From: Actinomycetales bacterium JB111
GTDB taxonomy: Bacteria; Actinomycetota; Actinomycetes; Actinomycetales; Actinomycetaceae
Direction of reading: 5' to 3'
NCBI GenBank assembly: GCA_900163555.1
Contig: FUHX01000079.1
Span: 62,001-126,000, forward strand
Length of the DNA: 64,000 nt
Shown here: in pieces, positions 8,124 through 18,642 of the stretch
Position numbering within the stretch: position 1 is the stretch's first letter
How the letters are laid out: the number at the start of each line of letters is the position of its first letter
Translations under genes and position numbers: made by a program
The notes under the pieces: generated by a model
Told to the model about the DNA's origin: nothing
What the model saw: the letters and a program-made list of their open reading frames with translations, nothing else
Databases searched by the model: none

Positions 8124-8963
8124 ATGGCCAACTACACCGCGGCCGACATCAAGGCTCTGCGTGACTCCACGGGCGCCGGCATGCTCGACGTCAAGAACGC
8201 CCTCGTCGAGGCGGAGGGCGATCGCGACAAGGCGATCGAGATCATCCGCGTCAAGGGCCTGAAGGGCATCTCGAAGCGCGAGGGTCGCTCCGCCTCGGAC
8301 GGTCTCGTGGCGGTCGACGTCAGCGCCGGTGGCGCGGGCGAGATCGGCACGCTGGTCGAGGTCAACTCGGAGACCGACTTCGTGTCGAAGAACGAGAAGT
8401 TCGTGGCCCTGGCCGACCAGGTCCTCGCCGCGGCCGTCGCCTCCGGCGCGACCGACGCCGAGGCCCTCCTGGCCGCCCCGTCGGGCGACGGCACCGTGAA
8501 GGACGCCGTCGAGGCCCTCGCCGCCACCATCGGCGAGAAGCTCGAGGTGCGCCGCGTGGCGCGCGTGGAGGGCAAGAAGGTCGCGTCCTACCTCCACCGC
8601 ACCGCGAAGGACCTGCCCCCGCAGATCGGCGTGCTCGTCGCGACCGACGCCGCGGGCGCCGAGGCCGGCCGCGACGTCGCGATGCACATCGCGGCCTACT
8701 CGCCGACCTACCTCAGCCGCGACGAGGTCCCCGCGGACATCGTCGAGAACGAGCGTCGCATCGCCGAGCAGACGGCCCGCGAGGAGGGCAAGCCCGAGCA
8801 GGCGCTGCCCAAGATCGTCGAGGGTCGCGTGAACGGCTTCTACAAGGAGAACGTCCTTCTGGACCAGCCCTTCTCGAAGGACCCCAAGAAGACGGTCGGC
8901 AAGGTCGTCGAAGAGGCCGGCGGCACGGTCACGGGCTTCGCCCGCTTCCGCGTCGGTTCCTGA
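8124..8963 (+). CDS. tsf: Elongation factor Ts
   Basis: 279-residue nucleotide exchange factor that releases GDP from EF-Tu. The N-terminal UBA-like domain contains [12 protein letters not shown] and the EF-Tu-contacting motif [14 protein letters not shown] is present near residues 74-87; two core subdomains follow with [21 protein letters not shown] near the C-terminus. Length is normal for actinobacteria. GAGAGGA precedes the ATG. It forms the conserved rpsB-tsf pair and is followed by a strong hairpin terminator. Confidence 0.97.
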   Translation: MANYTAADIKALRDSTGAGMLDVKNALVEAEGDRDKAIEIIRVKGLKGISKREGRSASDGLVAVDVSAGGAGEIGTLVEVNSETDFVSKNEKFVALADQVLAAAVASGATDAEALLAAPSGDGTVKDAVEALAATIGEKLEVRRVARVEGKKVASYLHRTAKDLPPQIGVLVATDAAGAEAGRDVAMHIAAYSPTYLSRDEVPADIVENERRIAEQTAREEGKPEQALPKIVEGRVNGFYKENVLLDQPFSKDPKKTVGKVVEEAGGTVTGFARFRVGS

Positions 8964-8976
8964 TCAACGCCTGACA

Positions 8977-9011
8977 GGTGGCCCCGGACCCGTTCACGGT
9001 CCGGGGCCACC
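8977..9011 (+). terminator. Intrinsic terminator of rpsB-tsf
   Basis: A perfect 14-bp stem (8977-8990 with 8998-9011) around a 7-base loop lies 14 bases after the tsf stop. No U-tract follows, as is typical of high-GC actinomycete terminators. It separates the tsf transcript from pyrH. Confidence 0.8.
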
Positions 9012-9136
9012 CGCCTATCCGCCACCCGGCGGGGCGCCGCACGCCCCCGCGCCGCACGCCGCCGCGCCAGACGCCCCCGTGCTGCAGCCCCCAGGTGACC
9101 ACCCCACCCGCGCCCCGAGACGAAGGAGACCCACCG

Positions 9137-9901
9137 ATGTCCGAAGCCGACGAACAGTTCGCCGATTCACGGGAGCGCACCCCACGCCCCCGCCGCGTCA
9201 TGCTCAAACTCTCCGGTGAGGTCTTCGGCGGAGGGGACGTCGGTCTCGACCCGGACGTCGTCCTGCGCGTCGCCCGCGAGATCGCGGAGGCACAGCGCCA
9301 GGGCGTCCAGGTCGCCATCGTCGTCGGCGGCGGCAACTTCTTCCGCGGGGCGGAGCTCTCCGCCCGTGGGCTGGACCGCTCGCGGGCGGACTACATGGGC
9401 ATGCTCGGCACGGTGATGAACGCCCTGGCGCTGCAGGACTTCCTCGAGCAGTCCGGGGTGCGCACGCGCGTGCAGACCGCCATCACGATGGGCCAGGTCG
9501 CCGAGCCCTACATCCCGCTGCGCGCCATGCGCCACCTGGACAAGGGCCGGGTGGTCGTCTTCGGCGCCGGCGCCGGCATGCCCTACTTCTCCACGGACAC
9601 GGTGACCGCGCAGCGTGCCCTGGAGACCCACTGCGACGAGGTCCTCGTCGGCAAGAACGGGGTGGAGGGCGTCTACACCGACGACCCCCGCACGAACCCC
9701 GACGCGGTCATGCTCGAGCACGTCACCTACGAGGACGCGCTCGCGAAGGGCCTGCGCGTGGTCGACGCCGCCGCGTTCTCCCTGTGCATGGACAACCACC
9801 TGAACATGCGTGTCTTCGGAATGGGCACGCCGGGTAACGTCACCCGCGCCCTGCTGGGTGAGAAGATCGGCACGCTGGTCACCTCCAGCGACAACCTCTG
9901 A
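9137..9901 (+). CDS. pyrH: Uridylate kinase (UMP kinase)
   Basis: 254-residue amino-acid-kinase-fold enzyme that phosphorylates UMP to UDP in de novo pyrimidine synthesis; bacterial forms are hexameric and GTP-activated. Motifs: [12 protein letters not shown] near residue 22, [27 protein letters not shown], and [15 protein letters not shown] near residue 175. The ATG at 9137 has AAGGAG 8 bases upstream; a longer in-frame reading would begin inside the tsf terminator and is rejected. It lies 11 bases before frr, the standard pyrH-frr pairing. Confidence 0.96.
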   Translation: MSEADEQFADSRERTPRPRRVMLKLSGEVFGGGDVGLDPDVVLRVAREIAEAQRQGVQVAIVVGGGNFFRGAELSARGLDRSRADYMGMLGTVMNALALQDFLEQSGVRTRVQTAITMGQVAEPYIPLRAMRHLDKGRVVVFGAGAGMPYFSTDTVTAQRALETHCDEVLVGKNGVEGVYTDDPRTNPDAVMLEHVTYEDALAKGLRVVDAAAFSLCMDNHLNMRVFGMGTPGNVTRALLGEKIGTLVTSSDNL

Positions 9902-9912
9902 GGAGTACCCAC

Positions 9913-10470
9913 GTGATCGACGACACCCTGCTCGAGGCAGAGGACAAGATGGACAAGGCCGTCGAGGTCGCCCAGGAGCGGATGAGCCACATCCGCTCGG
10001 GCCGCGCCAGCGCCGGCATGTTCAACTCGATCCTCGTGGACTACTACGGGGCCCCGACGCCGCTGCAGCAGCTCGCGTCCCTCACCATCCCCGAGGCCCG
10101 CACCGTCCTCATCTCCCCGTACGACCGGTCGGCCGCCACCGCCATCGACAAGGCCCTGCGCGAGTCCGACCTCGGCGTCAACCCGACCGACGACGGCACC
10201 CACCTCCGCGTCGTCCTGCCCGCCCTCACGGAGGAGCGCCGCCGGGACTACGTCAAGCTGGCCCGCACCGAGGCCGAGGACGCCCGCATCTCCGTGCGCA
10301 GCGTCCGCCGCAAGGCCAAGGACGAGCTCGACCGCCTCGTGAAGGACGGCGAGGTCGGTGAGGACGACGGCACGCGCGCGGAGAAGGAGCTCGACTCCCT
10401 GACCAAGGCGCACGTCGACTCGATCGACCGCATCGTCGAGGCCAAGGAGAAGGAGCTCCTCGAGGTCTGA
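9913..10470 (+). CDS. frr: Ribosome recycling factor
   Basis: 185-residue tRNA-mimicking factor that, with EF-G, splits post-termination ribosomes. The sequence opens MIDDTLLEAEDKMDKAVEVA and has the conserved IRSGRAS and LPALTEERRRDYVKLA segments followed by the RRKAKDELDRL helix. It is exactly the usual length. The start is a GTG preceded by GAGGAG. It follows pyrH closely and precedes cdsA by 9 bases. Confidence 0.97.
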   Translation: MIDDTLLEAEDKMDKAVEVAQERMSHIRSGRASAGMFNSILVDYYGAPTPLQQLASLTIPEARTVLISPYDRSAATAIDKALRESDLGVNPTDDGTHLRVVLPALTEERRRDYVKLARTEAEDARISVRSVRRKAKDELDRLVKDGEVGEDDGTRAEKELDSLTKAHVDSIDRIVEAKEKELLEV

Positions 10471-10479
10471 GGACGCCCC

Positions 10480-11520
10480 ATGGACTCCCCGACGCCGGAA
10501 CGCGCCCCGCGCGGTCCCGTCACCCCGGGTGACGGGACCGGCGTCGAGGTGGCCGCGACCGGTGACGCGGGATCCGTCCCCTCGAGCACGGGCGCCGCGC
10601 CCGCGGGTGCCGCAGGCACCGCCGTCGCGCCCGCAGGCCCTGCGAACCCAGACCACGCGAACCCCGACCCCGCGAACCCGGCCGCCGCTCCCGCCAAGCG
10701 GCAGCCCCGCGCCGGCCGCGAGCTGAGCGCGGCCATCCCGGTCGGCATCGGCCTCATCACCGTCCTCGTCCTCTCCCTCGCGTTCCGCCCCGAGCCCTTC
10801 GTCGTGCTCGTCGGCATCGTCGCGCTCCTCGGCTCCTGGGAGATCCGCGGTGCGGCCCGCCAGCGCGACATCGTCATCGACCTCGTGCCGGTCGCACTCG
10901 GCTCGATCGCGATCGTCGCCGCCACCTGGTTCCTCGGCATCGGCGGCCAGGTCGTCGCGTACGTGGCCGCCGTCGGCGTGGTCTCGGCCGTCGCCCTGCT
11001 GCGGCGCGGCGGGTCGGGCGGCATCCTCGACGCCTCGGTCGACGTCTTCACCCTCACGTACGTCCCGTTCCTCGCCTCCTTCGCGGTCCTCATGGTCCGC
11101 ATCGACGACGGCTACTGGCTCGTCCTCACCACGGCCCTGCTCGCGGCCGCGAACGACACGGGCGGCTACGTCTTCGGCATGCTGTTCGGCAAGCACCCGA
11201 TGGCGCCCACGATCTCCCCGAAGAAGTCGTGGGAGGGAGTGGCCGGATCCGTGGTCATGGCGGTGGTCGCCTCGTGGATCCTCGTCACACTCGTCCAGGG
11301 CTACCCGTGGTGGCTCGCGGTCGTCCTCGGCGTCGCGGTCGTCTGCACGGCGACCCTCGGGGACCTCGCGGAGTCCCTGCTCAAGCGGGATCTGGGCGTC
11401 AAGGACATGTCGAACCTGCTGCCCGGGCACGGCGGCCTGTTCGACCGGCTCGACTCGATCGTCGTCACGCTGCCCCTCGTCTACCTCGCGCTCGGGCCGC
11501 TCGCTCGCGCCGCGACGTGA
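10480..11520 (+). CDS. cdsA: Phosphatidate cytidylyltransferase (CDP-diglyceride synthase)
   Basis: 346-residue polytopic membrane enzyme making CDP-diacylglycerol from CTP and phosphatidate, the precursor of phosphatidylinositol and phosphatidylglycerol. About 80 low-complexity Ala/Pro residues precede the membrane domain, which has roughly eight hydrophobic segments. The C-terminal family signature is present: [12 protein letters not shown], then [16 protein letters not shown] and [13 protein letters not shown] with the metal-binding Asp residues. Start ATG lies 9 bases after frr. The inositol-phosphate synthase elsewhere in the window could feed the same phospholipid route. Confidence 0.93.
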   Translation: MDSPTPERAPRGPVTPGDGTGVEVAATGDAGSVPSSTGAAPAGAAGTAVAPAGPANPDHANPDPANPAAAPAKRQPRAGRELSAAIPVGIGLITVLVLSLAFRPEPFVVLVGIVALLGSWEIRGAARQRDIVIDLVPVALGSIAIVAATWFLGIGGQVVAYVAAVGVVSAVALLRRGGSGGILDASVDVFTLTYVPFLASFAVLMVRIDDGYWLVLTTALLAAANDTGGYVFGMLFGKHPMAPTISPKKSWEGVAGSVVMAVVASWILVTLVQGYPWWLAVVLGVAVVCTATLGDLAESLLKRDLGVKDMSNLLPGHGGLFDRLDSIVVTLPLVYLALGPLARAAT

Positions 11521-11545
11521 GTTCGGTGAGAGACTAGCGATCGAT

Positions 11546-12757
11546 ATGACGACTCCGACCACGCCCGCCCCCGCCTCCAGGCCCCAGGTCCGCCCCGCGC
11601 TCGAGGGTGCCGCACCGGGGACCAAGCTCGAGCTGACGTTCACCGCGCGCCGCCGCGGCAAGCCGCCGCGCCACCTCGCGGACCTCGAGGTCGACGAGCG
11701 CAAGGGCGTCGCCAAGGAGCTCGGCCTGCCGGCGTTCCGCGCCGACCAGCTCTCACGCCACTACTTCTCGCACCTGACGAACGACCCGACCGCGATGACG
11801 GACCTGCCCGCGGACGCCCGCGAGCAGCTCGCCGGCACGCTGCTCCCGTCCCTCATCACACGGGTGCGTGACCTCGAGGCCGACGGCGGGGCGACGATCA
11901 AGTCGGTCTGGCGCCTGTTCGACGGCGCCGTGGTCGAGTCCGTGCTCATGCGCTACCCGGGCCGCACCACGCTCTGCGTGTCCTCGCAGGCCGGCTGCGG
12001 CATGGCCTGCCCGTTCTGCGCCACCGGCCAGCAGGGCCTGACCCGCAACCTGTCGACGGCCGAGATCGTCGAGCAGGTGCGTCTTGCGGCCGCGACGGCC
12101 CGGGACGGCGGCCTGGCCGGCGGCCCGACCCGCCTGAGCAACGTCGTCTTCATGGGCATGGGGGAGCCGCTGGCGAACCCGCGCGCCGTGTTCGGCGCCG
12201 TGCGCCGCATGGTCGACCCGGCCCCCGCCGGCCTCGGCCTGTCCGCCCGCAACATCACCGTCTCCACGGTCGGCCTCGTCCCGGCGATCGACAAGCTGAC
12301 GAACCTCGGCATCCCCGTCACGCTCGCGCTGTCCCTGCACGCGCCGGACGACGAGCTGCGGGACGAGCTCATCCCCATCAACTCCCGCTGGAAGGTGGGG
12401 GAGGCGCTCGACGCCGCCCACCGCTACTACAAGGCCACCGGTCGCCGCGTGTCGATCGAGTACGCGCTCATCAAGGACATGAACGACCACGCCTGGCGTG
12501 GCCGCCTGCTGGCCGAGGAGCTGAACAAGCGCGGCCACGGGTGGGCGCACGTCAACCCGATCCCGCTGAACCCGACGCCGGGCTCGATCTGGACCGCCTC
12601 CGAGCGGGACGTCGAGGCCGCGTTCGTGGCGGAGCTCCGGGCCGGCGGCATCACGACCACCGTGCGGGACACGCGCGGTTCGGACATCGACGGGGCCTGC
12701 GGCCAGCTGGCCGCGCAGGTCATCGAGCAGCCCACGGGAGCAAAGGACGAAGGATGA
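11546..12757 (+). CDS. rlmN: 23S rRNA (adenine-2503-C2)-methyltransferase RlmN
   Basis: 403-residue radical-SAM methyltransferase that methylates A2503 of 23S rRNA and A37 of some tRNAs. The iron-sulfur motif Cx3CxxC reads CGMACPFC, followed by the SAM-binding GMGEPLAN and the C-terminal conserved Cys in [12 protein letters not shown]. Length fits the family with a slightly extended N-terminus. The start ATG at 11546 has no good Shine-Dalgarno; TAGCGA 5 bases upstream could be a -10 of a leaderless transcript. Its stop overlaps the next gene (ATGA). Confidence 0.94.
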   Translation: MTTPTTPAPASRPQVRPALEGAAPGTKLELTFTARRRGKPPRHLADLEVDERKGVAKELGLPAFRADQLSRHYFSHLTNDPTAMTDLPADAREQLAGTLLPSLITRVRDLEADGGATIKSVWRLFDGAVVESVLMRYPGRTTLCVSSQAGCGMACPFCATGQQGLTRNLSTAEIVEQVRLAAATARDGGLAGGPTRLSNVVFMGMGEPLANPRAVFGAVRRMVDPAPAGLGLSARNITVSTVGLVPAIDKLTNLGIPVTLALSLHAPDDELRDELIPINSRWKVGEALDAAHRYYKATGRRVSIEYALIKDMNDHAWRGRLLAEELNKRGHGWAHVNPIPLNPTPGSIWTASERDVEAAFVAELRAGGITTTVRDTRGSDIDGACGQLAAQVIEQPTGAKDEG

Positions 12758-13281
12758 GGGGATTCGCGCGGGTGTCGCGCCGCGAGCAGGGCTACGACAC
12801 CGACCAGGTCGATGAGTTCTTCACGCGGGCCAGGGACGTCGACGGCGGGGTGACCGAGTCCGACGTCCGCGAGGTCGCGTTCGACCTCGTCGCCGCCGGC
12901 TACGACCCCGAGCAGGTGGACCTCGCCCTCGACCGCCTCGAGGAGAGCCACACCCGCCGTCGCCGCCACGAGGCCATGGCCTCCGGCGGCCCGGACGCCT
13001 GGCGGGCGCACGTCGCCGAGCTCGAGGAGACGCTGCGGCCCCGCCTCGAGCGGCCGGCCAAGCAGCGCTTCGTCCGCCCCGGCACCACCGGCTACTCCGC
13101 CTCGTCCGTTGACTCCTTCCTCGGCCGGGTCTCGGACGCCCTCGACGGCACCGACGACCTCACGGCGGACGAGGTCCGCGCGGTCACGTTCCCGCCCGCC
13201 CAGGGCCGTGGGGCGTACGCGGAGGGAGTCGTCGACGCCTACCTCGACCGCGTGGTCGAGGTGCTCCTCGCGCGCGCATGA
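12754..13281 (+). CDS. DivIVA domain-containing protein
   Basis: 175-residue protein with two DivIVA-like repeats: [20 protein letters not shown] near residue 5 and [20 protein letters not shown] near residue 103, each followed by an acidic [13 protein letters not shown]-type segment. DivIVA proteins mark curved or polar membrane and organise cell-wall synthesis; this short two-repeat form lacks the long coiled coil of true DivIVA/Wag31. It overlaps both rlmN (ATGA) and dxr (ATGA), so it is translated in their operon. Specific role unknown. Confidence 0.82.
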   Translation: MRGFARVSRREQGYDTDQVDEFFTRARDVDGGVTESDVREVAFDLVAAGYDPEQVDLALDRLEESHTRRRRHEAMASGGPDAWRAHVAELEETLRPRLERPAKQRFVRPGTTGYSASSVDSFLGRVSDALDGTDDLTADEVRAVTFPPAQGRGAYAEGVVDAYLDRVVEVLLARA

Positions 13282-14567
13282 GCGAGGTCTCCACGCAGGT
13301 CGTCCTCCTCGGCTCGACCGGATCGATCGGCACCCAGGCCCTCGACGTCGTTACCCGCGCCAACGCGGAAGCCCCCGGCCGGTTCGTGGTCTGCGCGCTC
13401 GGCGCGTCCGGCTCGCGCCCCGAGCTGCTCGCCGAGCAGGTGGCCGCCCACCGCCCCGAGCGGGTCGCGATCGCGGACCCCGACGCCGCCGACGCCGCCA
13501 CCGAGGCGATTCGCGCGGCCGCCGCGGGCGGCCCGCTTCCCGAGATCGTCGTCGGCCCCGACGCCGCCACCGAGCTCGCCGGCATGCTCGACGGCGATCG
13601 GGCCGCCGACGCGGCGCCATCCGCCCCCGGCGAGGACCGGTGGGAGCCGCCGACCGCCGTCGTGCTCAACGGGATCACCGGGTCCGTCGGCCTGCGGCCG
13701 ACGCTCGCCGCCCTGGCCTCCGGCGCCACGCTCGCGCTGGCCAACAAAGAGTCCCTCGTGGCGGGCGGGGCGCTCGTCGCGAACGCCCTCACCCGGCCCG
13801 GCCAGATCATCCCGGTGGACTCCGAGCACTCGGCCATGGCGCAGGGACTCGGCGGTATCCGGCACGAGAAGGGCCTGACCTCGCCCGTCGTCACCGGCGT
13901 CAGCGACGTGCGCCGGCTCATCCTCACAGCCTCCGGCGGCCCGTTCCGCGGCCACACCCGCGCGGACCTCGCCGAGGTCACGGTCGACCAGGCCCTCGCG
14001 CACCCGACCTGGGCCATGGGCCCGGTCGTCACGATCAACTCCTCGACCCTGATGAACAAGGCGCTCGAGCTCGTCGAGGCCTCGCTGCTGTTCGACATCG
14101 CGCCGGACGACATCACCGTCGTCGTGCACCCGCAGTCGGTCGTGCACTCGATGGTCGAGACGGTCGACGGCTCCACGCTCGCCCAGGCCTCCCCGCCTGA
14201 CATGCGCCTGCCCATCGCGCTCGGCCTGTCCTGGCCCCGCCGCCTGGGCGGGGTCGCCACCCCGTGCGCGTGGGACCAGCCGGTCGCCTGGACGTTCGAG
14301 CCCCTCGACGACGACACGTTCCCCGCCGTCGCACTCGTCCGGGACGCCGTGCGCGCGTCGGCCTCGCACCCCGCGGTCGTCAACGCCGCGAACGAGGAGT
14401 CCGTGGCCGCGTTCATCGACGGTCGGCTGCCGTACCTGGACATCGTCGGCGTCGTCGAGAAGGTCCTCGCCGAGCACACGGGCACCAGCGACCCGAGCCT
14501 GGAGGACATCGAGGCCGCCGAGTCCTGGGCGCGCGTCCGGGCGCGGGAGGTCGTCGAGACCCGGTGA
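13278..14567 (+). CDS. dxr: 1-deoxy-D-xylulose 5-phosphate reductoisomerase
   Basis: 429-residue NADPH-dependent enzyme converting DXP to MEP, the committed step of the non-mevalonate isoprenoid pathway. GSTGSIGTQALDVV near residue 12 is the NADPH-binding loop; the metal and substrate region PVDSEHSAMAQGL is near residue 176, with SGGPFRGHT, MGPVVTINSSTLMNKALE and HPQSVVHSMVE following. It is longer than the usual ~390 residues because of insertions near 105-120 and 300-320. It overlaps the DivIVA-like gene and the rip gene by 4 bases each. Confidence 0.95.
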   Translation: MSEVSTQVVLLGSTGSIGTQALDVVTRANAEAPGRFVVCALGASGSRPELLAEQVAAHRPERVAIADPDAADAATEAIRAAAAGGPLPEIVVGPDAATELAGMLDGDRAADAAPSAPGEDRWEPPTAVVLNGITGSVGLRPTLAALASGATLALANKESLVAGGALVANALTRPGQIIPVDSEHSAMAQGLGGIRHEKGLTSPVVTGVSDVRRLILTASGGPFRGHTRADLAEVTVDQALAHPTWAMGPVVTINSSTLMNKALELVEASLLFDIAPDDITVVVHPQSVVHSMVETVDGSTLAQASPPDMRLPIALGLSWPRRLGGVATPCAWDQPVAWTFEPLDDDTFPAVALVRDAVRASASHPAVVNAANEESVAAFIDGRLPYLDIVGVVEKVLAEHTGTSDPSLEDIEAAESWARVRAREVVETR

Positions 14568-15856
14568 GCTTCCTCCTCGGCGTCCTCGTCCTGGTCGTCG
14601 GGCTCATGGCGTCGATCGCCCTGCACGAGCTCGGCCACCTGCTGCCCGCCAAGCGCTTCGGCGTCTACGTGCCGAAGTACTTCGTCGGCTTCGGCCCCAC
14701 GATCTTCTCGCGCAAGCGTGGCGAGACGGAGTACGGCATCAAGGCGATCCCGCTCGGCGGCTTCGTCACCCTCGGCGGCATGTTCGCGCCGGCGCGGGAG
14801 GGCGTGCGCACGCACCGCGCGGACGGCCGGCCGACCCTTGCCCAGGACGCCCGCGAGATCTCCGCGGAGGAGCTCCCCGCGGGCATGGAGCACCGGGCGT
14901 TCTACCTGCTGCCGGTGTGGAAGCGCATCGTCGTCATGCTCGGCGGGCCGATCGTCAACCTCGTCCTGTCCGTGGTCCTGCTGGCCGTGGTCGCCTGCGG
15001 GATCGGGGTCGCCGCCCCGACGACGACGCTCGACACCGTCTCGGAGTGCCTCACCGGGGGCGAGCAGTCGCCGGGCGGCGACGGGACCGGTGGTGGCGAG
15101 CCGTGCGAGCCCGGGCCTGCCCACGAGGCCGGGCTGCTGCCCGGGGACGAGATCGTCTCCTGGGGCGGCGTCACCCCGGAGAGCTGGGCGGACGTCCAGG
15201 AGGCCATCGCGACGTCCCCGGTGACGGCGGCCGACGTCGTCGTGCGCCGGGACGGCGAGCTCGTCGACCTCACGGTCACGCCCGCCGAGGTCGCCCGCCC
15301 CCAGGAGGATGGCAGCACGAGCGTGCAGCCCTTCGTGGGCATCGGTCCGGCCTTCGCGCAGGACCGGCTGTCGCCGGCCGAGGTGCCGTCGCTCGCCTGG
15401 GACCAGCTGTCCGGCACCGTCCGGATCGTCGTCAACCTGCCGGGCACCCTGCTCGACGTCGCGCGCGCGACGTTCGGCATGCAGGACCGCGACCCCGGCG
15501 TCGTCGGGCTCGTGGGGGTCGGCCGCTTCGCGGGCGAGATCGCGTCCGTGGACGCGCCGGAGTACACGCCCGTCCAGCGGTTTGGGGACCTGCTGTCCCT
15601 GCTCGGCGCGCTCAACATGACGCTCTTCATCTTCAACCTGATCCCGCTGCTGCCGCTCGACGGCGGGCACATCGCCGGCGGCCTGTGGGAGGCGCTCCGC
15701 CGCGGGTTCGCGAAGGCGACCGGCCGGCCCGATCCCGGCCCCGCGGACACGGCGAGGCTGTACCCGGTGACGTACGTCGTCGTCGGGCTCATGCTCGCGA
15801 TGACGGTCCTGCTGATCGTCGCGGACATCGTGGTGCCCGTCTCGCTCACGGGGTGA
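14564..15856 (+). CDS. Site-2 protease, M50 family (RseP/Rip1-like)
   Basis: 430-residue intramembrane zinc metalloprotease that releases membrane-bound anti-sigma factors or similar substrates. HELGH at residues 21-25 is in the first membrane helix; a PDZ-like domain follows ([15 protein letters not shown] around residue 190); the second catalytic motif [13 protein letters not shown] is near 361-373 and a final hydrophobic helix ends the protein. GTG start overlaps the dxr stop. The dxr-rip-ispG order is the conserved actinobacterial arrangement. Confidence 0.92.
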   Translation: MSFLLGVLVLVVGLMASIALHELGHLLPAKRFGVYVPKYFVGFGPTIFSRKRGETEYGIKAIPLGGFVTLGGMFAPAREGVRTHRADGRPTLAQDAREISAEELPAGMEHRAFYLLPVWKRIVVMLGGPIVNLVLSVVLLAVVACGIGVAAPTTTLDTVSECLTGGEQSPGGDGTGGGEPCEPGPAHEAGLLPGDEIVSWGGVTPESWADVQEAIATSPVTAADVVVRRDGELVDLTVTPAEVARPQEDGSTSVQPFVGIGPAFAQDRLSPAEVPSLAWDQLSGTVRIVVNLPGTLLDVARATFGMQDRDPGVVGLVGVGRFAGEIASVDAPEYTPVQRFGDLLSLLGALNMTLFIFNLIPLLPLDGGHIAGGLWEALRRGFAKATGRPDPGPADTARLYPVTYVVVGLMLAMTVLLIVADIVVPVSLTG

Positions 15857-15902
15857 GCGCACGCTCGGCGCGCCGGAGTGCTTCGGTGCGATACTTGATG
15901 CC

Positions 15903-17069
15903 GTGAGCACCCCCGTGAGTCTTGGTATCCCCACCGTCAAGCAGGCGCCGCCCGTGCTGGCGCCGCGGCGGAAGACGCGCCGGATCATGGTCGGCGACGT
16001 GCCGGTGGGGGACGGCGCGCAGATCTCCGTCCAGTCGATGACCACGACGAAGACGCACGACATCGGGGCGACCCTCCAGCAGATCGCCGAGCTGACGGCC
16101 TCCGGCTGCGACATCGTGCGCGTGGCCTGCCCGACCGACAAGGACGCCGAGGCGCTGCCCGTCATCGCGCGGAAGTCCAACATCCCGGTCATCGCGGACA
16201 TCCACTTCCAGCCGAAGTACGTGTTCGCCGCGATCGAGGCCGGCTGCGGCGCCGTGCGCGTGAACCCGGGCAACATCCGCAAGTTCGACGACCAGGTCAA
16301 GGAGATCGCCCAGGCGGCGAAGGACCACGGCACGTCCCTGCGGATCGGCGTGAACGCCGGGTCGCTCGACAAGCGCCTGCTGGCCAAGTACGGCGCCCCG
16401 ACCCCGGAGGCGCTCGTGGAGTCGGCCGTGTGGGAGGCGTCCCTGTTCGAGGAGCACGACTTCCACGACTTCAAGATCTCGGTCAAGCACCACGACCCGG
16501 TCGTCATGGTCCGGGCCTACGAGCTGCTGTCCGAGCGCGGCGACTGGCCGCTGCACCTCGGCGTCACCGAGGCCGGCCCGGCCCTGCAGGGCACCGTGAA
16601 GTCGTCCGTCGCGTTCGGCTCCCTGCTCTCCCGGGGCATCGGCGACACGATCCGCGTCTCGCTGTCCGCACCCCCGGTCGAGGAGGTCAAGGTCGGCAAC
16701 CAGATCCTCGAGTCGCTCAACCTCCGCCCGCGCACGCTCGAGATCGTGTCCTGCCCGTCCTGCGGCCGCGCCCAGGTGGACGTCTACACGCTCGCCGAGG
16801 AGGTCACCGAGGGGCTCAAGGACCTCACCGTTCCTCTGCGCGTTGCGGTCATGGGCTGCGTCGTCAACGGTCCCGGTGAGGCCCGCGAGGCCGACCTCGG
16901 CGTGGCGTCCGGCAACGGCAAGGGCCAGATCTTCGTCAAGGGCGAGGTCATCCGCACGGTCCCCGAGGACCAGATCGTCGAGACCCTCATCTTCGAGGCC
17001 GGGCGCATCGCCGAGGAGATGGGCGTCGAGGCCGGGACCGGTGCGGCCCCCCAGGTCTCCGTCCACTAG
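15903..17069 (+). CDS. ispG: 4-hydroxy-3-methylbut-2-enyl diphosphate synthase (IspG/GcpE)
   Basis: 388-residue iron-sulfur enzyme that reduces MEcPP to HMBPP in the MEP isoprenoid pathway. The TIM-barrel part has [11 protein letters not shown] and [13 protein letters not shown]; the C-terminal 4Fe-4S domain has [18 protein letters not shown] near residues 283-300 and [11 protein letters not shown] with the third Cys and the ligand Glu. Length is typical. GTG start; a TACTTG sequence 5 bases upstream may be a -10 box. Together with dxr it supplies precursors that idi and the polyprenyl synthase at 20-22 kb would use. Confidence 0.95.
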   Translation: MSTPVSLGIPTVKQAPPVLAPRRKTRRIMVGDVPVGDGAQISVQSMTTTKTHDIGATLQQIAELTASGCDIVRVACPTDKDAEALPVIARKSNIPVIADIHFQPKYVFAAIEAGCGAVRVNPGNIRKFDDQVKEIAQAAKDHGTSLRIGVNAGSLDKRLLAKYGAPTPEALVESAVWEASLFEEHDFHDFKISVKHHDPVVMVRAYELLSERGDWPLHLGVTEAGPALQGTVKSSVAFGSLLSRGIGDTIRVSLSAPPVEEVKVGNQILESLNLRPRTLEIVSCPSCGRAQVDVYTLAEEVTEGLKDLTVPLRVAVMGCVVNGPGEAREADLGVASGNGKGQIFVKGEVIRTVPEDQIVETLIFEAGRIAEEMGVEAGTGAAPQVSVH

Positions 17070-17076
17070 GGCCGGA

Positions 17077-17958
17077 GTGCGCTTGTTCCGGGGCTCGCCC
17101 AGGCGGGCCGGATCGGTCGGGGTGTCGGTGCTGGCGCACTCCCGGGCGGCCGAGGCCCTCGCGGTGTGCGCGACCCGGCCGCTGACCTCGACGCTCGCCG
17201 CCATCCAGATCGGCGACAACCGCTTCGAGTACCCCTCCCCCCGGGCCGTCATGTACGGCGTGGAGGACGACGTCGCGCTCCGGTCCGTCACCTGGGCCGG
17301 CGCCAACATCATCCCGGTCGCCACCACGCCCGATCAGCGACCCGCGATCGCCGAGCGGATCGTCGCGCGCGGGCAGGCCGCATCGTCGGTGCTCGGCGAC
17401 GCCGACGAGGTGCTGTCCCTGTGGGACTCGCTGCGCACGAGCTGGAACCGCCCGCGCGAGATCCGCGGCAACCAGCCGCTGCTCGTCATGGACAACGAGT
17501 CCGCGGTCGCGCCCGACCCACTCGTGCGGCGCGGGGCGGTTGGCGAGGCGCCGATCGTCCAGCCCGCGTCGGTGGCCATGTTCATCGAGGAGGTCGGCTA
17601 CGACCCCACCCGGTACGGCGGCGGGTACGCCCGGCGGGTGGCCCAGCTCCTCGGGCAGGGACGGACCTGGATCCGCACGGAGCCGCACCCGGTGACGGGG
17701 GAGGAGCGGGTCGTCTTCAAGGCCGACGTCGGCGCCCTCGCGCTCGGCGTGGCCCAGATCCAGGGCGTGTGGGTCGCGCCAGACCGGCGCGGCCAGGGGC
17801 TCGGCGTGAGCGGCATGGCCGCCGTCGTGCGCGACGTGCTGCGCGACCTCGCGCCGACCGTCTCCCTGTACGTCAACGACTACAACACCGCCGGGCTCGC
17901 GACGTACCGCCGGCTCGGGATGCGCCAGGAGGCCACCTACGCCACTGTCGTGCTGTAG
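17077..17958 (+). CDS. GNAT acetyltransferase with N-terminal DUF4081-type domain
   Basis: About 293 residues. The C-terminal GNAT domain shows the acetyl-CoA loop VAPDRRGQGLGVSGM (R/Q-x-x-G-x-G/A) around residue 234 and LYVNDYNTAGLATYRRLGM, a standard GNAT ending. The N-terminal half, with ALAVCATRPLTSTLAAIQIG, resembles the DUF4081 domain that is commonly fused to GNAT in the gene after ispG in Micrococcales. The start is uncertain: GTG at 17077, 17122 and 17128 are all in frame. Substrate unknown. Confidence 0.82.
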   Translation: MRLFRGSPRRAGSVGVSVLAHSRAAEALAVCATRPLTSTLAAIQIGDNRFEYPSPRAVMYGVEDDVALRSVTWAGANIIPVATTPDQRPAIAERIVARGQAASSVLGDADEVLSLWDSLRTSWNRPREIRGNQPLLVMDNESAVAPDPLVRRGAVGEAPIVQPASVAMFIEEVGYDPTRYGGGYARRVAQLLGQGRTWIRTEPHPVTGEERVVFKADVGALALGVAQIQGVWVAPDRRGQGLGVSGMAAVVRDVLRDLAPTVSLYVNDYNTAGLATYRRLGMRQEATYATVVL

Positions 17959-17994
17959 GCGCGGGTAGGTGTGCCATCGAGGAGGATGAAGCAG

Positions 17995-18372
17995 ATGCTC
18001 GGGCTGAGGGACCTGGACGCGGAGGTCCACCGTCTGATGAGCGCGGTCTTCGACGGGACCTCGGTCGAGATCTCACGCGTCTCGTCCGTCCACCGGGCGG
18101 GCGCAGATTCGGTGGGTATTACCGTCCAGTTCGAGGCGAACGGTGAGTTTGGCCAGACTGGCACGGTCGCGCCGACACCGGCCGGGCCGATCGATATGGC
18201 GTGGACACTCGCGAACTACGTGCAGGACGAGGCGGTCGAGAACGCGCTGTGGGCTCAGCCCGTCCCGCCGTGCGGCGTGCACGACCATCACCCGGCGAAC
18301 ATCGAGTACGAGGGCCCGGCGGGACTCCGGCTGGAGTGCCCGTACGGCGACTGGTCCCGCGAGATCAGGTAG
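17995..18372 (+). CDS. Hypothetical protein, partly duplicated downstream
   Basis: 125-residue soluble protein with no family I recognise. It is acidic, with a His/Cys-rich C-terminal part (CGVHDHHP and LECPYGDW). The ATG at 17995 has GGAGG at 17981-17985 at a good distance, whereas the ATG at 17986 abuts it. A fragment about 83% identical to codons 16-35 recurs at 19101-19160, next to the intact nitronate-monooxygenase-like gene, so this gene belongs to a locally duplicated module. Confidence 0.6.
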   Translation: MLGLRDLDAEVHRLMSAVFDGTSVEISRVSSVHRAGADSVGITVQFEANGEFGQTGTVAPTPAGPIDMAWTLANYVQDEAVENALWAQPVPPCGVHDHHPANIEYEGPAGLRLECPYGDWSREIR

Positions 18373-18379
18373 CCGACCG

Positions 18380-18473
18380 CCGGATCACCCGGCCAGCCGC
18401 CCGAGCACGCCTTCCGCCTCGGCCACGATGCGCGGCACGAGCTCCCCACAGGTCGGGATGTCGTCGATGAGTC
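18380..18473 (-). pseudogene. Remnant of the 3' end of the nitronate-monooxygenase-like gene
   Basis: About 94 bases match 19173-19266, the 3' end of the intact gene, with roughly a dozen substitutions; the match includes the run GCCTCGGCCACGATGCG. The copy has no start and no remainder of the gene, and similarity ends abruptly near 18474. It is a duplication remnant sitting directly after the hypothetical gene. Confidence 0.75.
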
Positions 18474-18514
18474 CCGAAAGTGTCGTCACTCCCTTCCATC
18501 TGCGATAGCCTCAT

Positions 18515-18545
18515 TTGAAACTGGTGGCCGTTTCTGGCGTATAGG
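18515..18545 (+). promoter_or_regulatory. Possible promoter for the orphan membrane-anchored protein
   Basis: TTGAAA at 18515-18520 and TATAGG at 18540-18545 are separated by 19 bases, in a stretch visibly richer in A/T than its neighbours. The gene it would serve starts at 18643, giving a leader of about 90 bases. The interval 18546-18642 holds no other recognisable element. Confidence 0.4.
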
Positions 18546-18642
18546 GCCGATTTCCTCGACGGTGAGGGCATCATGTTGAGTGGCCCAGCTCGATTTCGGA
18601 TGGCGGCAACGATCGTTACCAACGAAGAGGCGGTGAGCTGAC

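Noticed and set aside
13184-16507. A 1107-codon open frame antisense to dxr, rip and ispG
   Set aside because: It spans three well-supported genes and their junctions in the opposite direction, with no coherent protein family.
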